Shown piece after piece: positions 60,484-64,000 of a DNA stretch of 64,000 nt (positions are counted from its first letter, which is position 1; the number at the start of each line of letters is the position of its first letter). The stretch is from Piper betle (lineage: Eukaryota > Streptophyta > Magnoliopsida > Piperales > Piperaceae): the NCBI GenBank assembly GCA_033002965.1, contig JAURVB010008711.1, positions 62,001 through 126,000 of the forward strand, in the 5' to 3' direction. The position numbers and the translations under genes were made by a program. Below the pieces are notes generated by a model. That model saw nothing but the letters and a program-made list of their open reading frames with translations. It made no database searches and was not told the DNA's origin.

Positions 60484-63400
60484 ATGGCCTCCATCTCCTT
60501 CAATCCTCTCTTCCTCACCTCCTCTTCCTCCCATGGCTTTTCCAAAGCTACCCACCATCTAGTTCCCACTGCTCTCTTCCCCTGCACTTCACTACCAGAC
60601 CTCTGCTCCAAAATCTCAACTGGGTTGCCACGGTCCGCGCCTCTGACCAGAAAATTCTCAAGCCTTTCCTCAAAAGGACCAAGGCCTGCCGGGGTTGCCC
60701 ACGCCACTGCGGCCACGGAGAAGAGCGTCCATGATTTCACTGTGAAGGTAGCAGCGCTCTACACCTGATGAATTCTGTTACTAGTTGTTGCATGCTTGTT
60801 CAAGACCTCCTTGTTGTTTAATTGCTGTTTTTGCTACCGGGTTTAAATGAATTACTGGGGGTTGAGCTGGTTCACGTGCATCAGCAAATGGCCATAAGCT
60901 GATTTCAATGCGAAGGTGACAAAAGTTCAACTGTACGATTCTTCTATCATACGTTGCGTGTTTGTTTAAGAGCTCTTGTTAAATGGATCTTCGTAGTTTG
61001 TGCTACTGGATTTTGGTGAATTATAAGTGGGTGCTGAGACGGTTTGGGTGCAGCTGCAAGTGGCAAGGATTTGATTTTGTCCATGGCTAATATTTGTGGT
61101 TGGTGTCAGGATATTGATGGGAAGGATGTGTCTCTTGGCAAGTTCAAAAGGAAAGTGCTTTTGATTGTCAATGTTGCGTCAAAATGGTATCTTGGCTTGT
61201 TCTGATTTCTGATCATGTGTGGAGAGTTTTCTGTAATCAATAGTACTGGTGAAACTCAATTCTGAATTTCAGTGGCTTGACGAATTCCAACTACACGGAG
61301 CTTTCTCACATCTACGAGAAGTACAAATCGCAAGGTTCATTAACTTCTTTATGATTTTCTTTGTGCTCAGGTCTTTTAATGCTTATAGCCTTATGCACTT
61401 ATATAGGATCAATGTTTATTGAAAAGGAGTATAATGGCTATATGCTAAATTTTCAAAGTTGTATGTTTTTCACGGAGGTGGTGATATTTCAATACTTTGT
61501 AGAGGCAACAGGGTTTAGAGTTTGAGGGGTTATTATAAAATACGGTGGTTGGATGCCCCTTTGACTAGTTGGGAATATTGTCATTCGCAGTATGGGCAGT
61601 GTTCTAGGGCACTATTAGGTCACTTTGGCAGGTTGCATAATATATCAATTTTGTTGATTATTTTATATCAGAAGGATAAAAGTTCATTTATAGATAATTT
61701 ATGCATGTGTTGCCACCGTGTGTTCTAGTCGTCATGAGTTTAAGAGTCATGGAAACAACCTCTTGCAAAATGTAGGTTTTGATGAGACTTCAGAGCCTAA
61801 GATGGTAAGTTTGTTTCAGGCTTTGATATCCTAGCTTTTCCTTGCAACCAGTTTGGGGGCCAAGAGCCTGGATCGAATTCAGATATAAAGAAGTTTGCTT
61901 GCACAAGATTTAAAGCTGAATTCCCAATTTTTGACAAGGTAGTCAAGCTGAGCTGCCATTTTTACCTTTCTTTCTTCGATTCTTTTTGTACTAATCTACT
62001 TGGTTGTTAATGGTTAGTGTTAGAATGTTGGCATACATTGCAAGTTATTTCTTTTGCTTAGGCAGAAAATTTCCAGGTAGTGATTAACTAATCTTAATCT
62101 GTTGTTTACTTGTGATAGGTGGAAGTAAATGGACCAAACACAGCTCCAATTTATAAATTTTTAAAATCAAGTGCAGGTGGATTCCTGGGTGATGTAGTGA
62201 AGTGGAACTTTGAGAAATTCTTGGTTGATAAAAATGGTAAGGTTGTGGAGCGGTATCCACCGACAACTTCTCCCTTCCAGATTGAGGTAATAAAGTCTTC
62301 TACATTGATTTTAGTGAATGTAAAAGCATGTTTTTTTTTGGAACATAAGTCTTCAGGTAATTTAGTGAAGTTCAAGATAGTAAAGCTCATCTTATCTTTC
62401 CTTCACCCCCTGCCCTTTTTCCATCTACCATCTTTCTGTCAACTGCTCTTGGTATATAATATTAAATCACACCCTTACTCTCATAGGCTGGCACCTTTCC
62501 TTTCTCTATTCACCATTGGTGATGCGGCAGTTTGCCTCTGTTTACTGTGGATGCTTCTTTGTCCTGCCTAATCTTTGACTCAAACGTTCTAGTTGTAAAT
62601 AATCCTGAATTTTGATTAGATGTAATCATAGATGTATTTGTGACAAAGTCCTTTGCCAGCTTAGTCATCTTCTACATGAGTAGAAATTATACCTTCATTG
62701 TTCATAAAGAAAATGATGAAGTAACTGTAGTTTTTGAAGATGAGAGACCGAGAGATTTCTTTCAATTAATTCGAAAGGTTATAAATTTGCATGCCTTACT
62801 TTCAGCCAAAGAATCCACACTAGTATCCCTCCAATCGAGAGAACTGACCAAATGATGCACTTGCTAGAATGTGATTCATTATGATCATGGTGGATTACAT
62901 ATTGCAGGTTTAGTAGTTGAGTCACAGTGTGAGTCTTCCTCTATATGAGATAATTGGTCTTTCTTGGTCATCGTTCTTATCTTCATGAGGGCCACTTACA
63001 CACAAGTATGATCATATACTCGAGTATGAATAGCTAATAGACATGCATTTAAATGGTAACTTAGATAGCACATTCTCATGTGTCAAGCAGTCCTTCTGAA
63101 GACAAATCAAACATTCAGCTTCCTTAATCTAATCAGGAAGGCTGATATTGCGACTCTCCTCTGCATGTGTGCCACTTTGATCACAATAAGCATGATCTCT
63201 ATTCTACCAAGTTAAGTTGTCATCCTTCTATATGGTTCTCTTGATTAGGGGATGCCATGCTGATTCTTTAGCTGTGATCAAGGTATGCAACATTGTAACT
63301 TATCTTCTTAATCAAAAGAGAACTTTCAGTCTACCAAGTTCCTCATCTTATTTTCTTCATTCAATGCATATGTTGATGGAATTTGGTCCACACTTATTAA

Positions 63401-63767
63401 AAGCTTAAGGTCTCAGCCAAGATTTTGCCAGTGATCAATGCTATTGATAATCAATCTGGTGTGTACAGCACCAAAAAAATCAGGATTTACATCCACAAAA
63501 AAACTTGTCCCAATTTTATAATGATGATATCCTGTCAACCAAAAGGAAATTCCCTGGAGCTAGCCTATTCTTGAGCAGCCACTTTTTGGTGCTCAGCTGG
63601 GTAACCTATTATGTATAATGTAGTGTGTTGTTAAAGAGGATAATAATTGATATTATTTTGGCTTGAATATAGCACTACCTCTTGAGCAAAGAACCCATGC
63701 CTATTTTTTTCTGAGTTCTTGCGGTTTGACTTCACAGAAGGACATTCAGAGGCTACTTGCAGCATGA
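60484..63767 (+). CDS. Glutathione peroxidase, chloroplastic (phospholipid hydroperoxide type)
   Basis: Six exons with consistent phases: 60484-60747, 61110-61186, 61273-61334, 61820-61938, 62119-62286 and 63738-63767, about 239 residues. The start [11 protein letters not shown] heads a Ser/Thr-rich, acid-poor transit peptide; an in-frame ATG at 60361 would add 41 hydrophobic residues and is less likely. The catalytic domain begins [16 protein letters not shown]. The peroxidatic Cys is in NVASKCGLT (about 114, codon split by intron 2). The second Cys is in [13 protein letters not shown] (about 143) and the resolving Cys in [12 protein letters not shown] (about 162). Plant enzymes of this type use Cys, not selenocysteine, and are reduced by thioredoxin. 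The catalytic Trp lies in WNFEKFLV. The short last exon encodes KDIQRLLAA. The enzyme reduces lipid hydroperoxides in the plastid. It is intact. Confidence 0.93.
62287..63737. other. Long last intron (1,451 bp) of the GPX gene
   Basis: The intron between exons 5 and 6 separates only nine codons from the rest. It contains no recognisable gene or TE domain; the short open frames inside are unsupported. Confidence 0.7.
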
Positions 63768-64000
63768 GTTCTATTAAACGCAGATCTCGGAGAAGGCTGA
63801 AATAGTAGTAAGTGTAAATGATGCATGCATTAAGTTTGCACCTGTAGTAATGTTATTATCAGTTTGTTAGTCATAAAACAGCCTGTGCATTGTTTACATA
63901 TATCATCTATACATCTTTTTTCTGCATTAGAGTCAAGAGTGATCGCGCCGGAGAGCTATAGCTTATGCTGAAATCGAGCGCATCCATAAATACTACTATC
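63768..64000. other. GPX 3' UTR and flank
   Basis: Sequence after the stop codon up to the window edge; no further gene is seen. Confidence 0.6.

Overview
This window is nuclear DNA of a flowering plant. Single-copy plant genes with GT-AG introns (a chloroplast J8-type J protein, an RCI2/PMP3 protein, a QRT3-like secreted protein, the translation factor eIFiso4G and a plastid glutathione peroxidase) stand among layered Copia, Gypsy, MULE, hAT-like and CACTA remains. Large TE load and AT-rich spacers fit a medium or large genome. I cannot name the species.

Layout. 1-6.8 kb: a CACTA terminus, then a probable ~5.2-kb Mutator-like element. It carries a FAR1/FRS-type transposase gene (minus strand) between a C-rich left arm and a G-rich right arm, with arrays of short palindromic repeats inside the arms. 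7-14 kb: Gypsy-LTR debris, including a ~3.6-kb head-to-head LTR inverted repeat, and a 105-nt near-perfect hairpin. 16.6-18.3 kb: a small coiled-coil gene. 19.7-20.2 kb (minus): a J8-like gene. 21.45-22.1 kb: a short non-autonomous MULE. 24-31.2 kb: a decayed minus-strand Copia element interrupted by another GC-armed element, which itself holds a hAT-like element. 31.75-44.8 kb: a plus-strand Copia element split by a very young, complete, gag-only Gypsy element (2.84-kb LTRs, perfect 5-bp target duplication). 46.0-46.3 kb: an RCI2/PMP3 gene with two DRE cores. 48.3-50.4 kb (minus): a QRT3-like gene. 53.3-58.1 kb: eIFiso4G in nine exons. 60.5-63.8 kb: chloroplast glutathione peroxidase in six exons.

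The host genes are independent units, not a pathway; several belong to stress and housekeeping functions. A recurrent oddity is that otherwise intact genes (eIFiso4G, QRT3-like, and FAR1-like twice) each lose frame by one base exactly inside a homopolymer run. That suggests residual consensus errors at least as much as biological decay. No CRISPR, operon, tRNA or rRNA gene was seen. All exon limits come from reading splice sites and protein continuity by eye.
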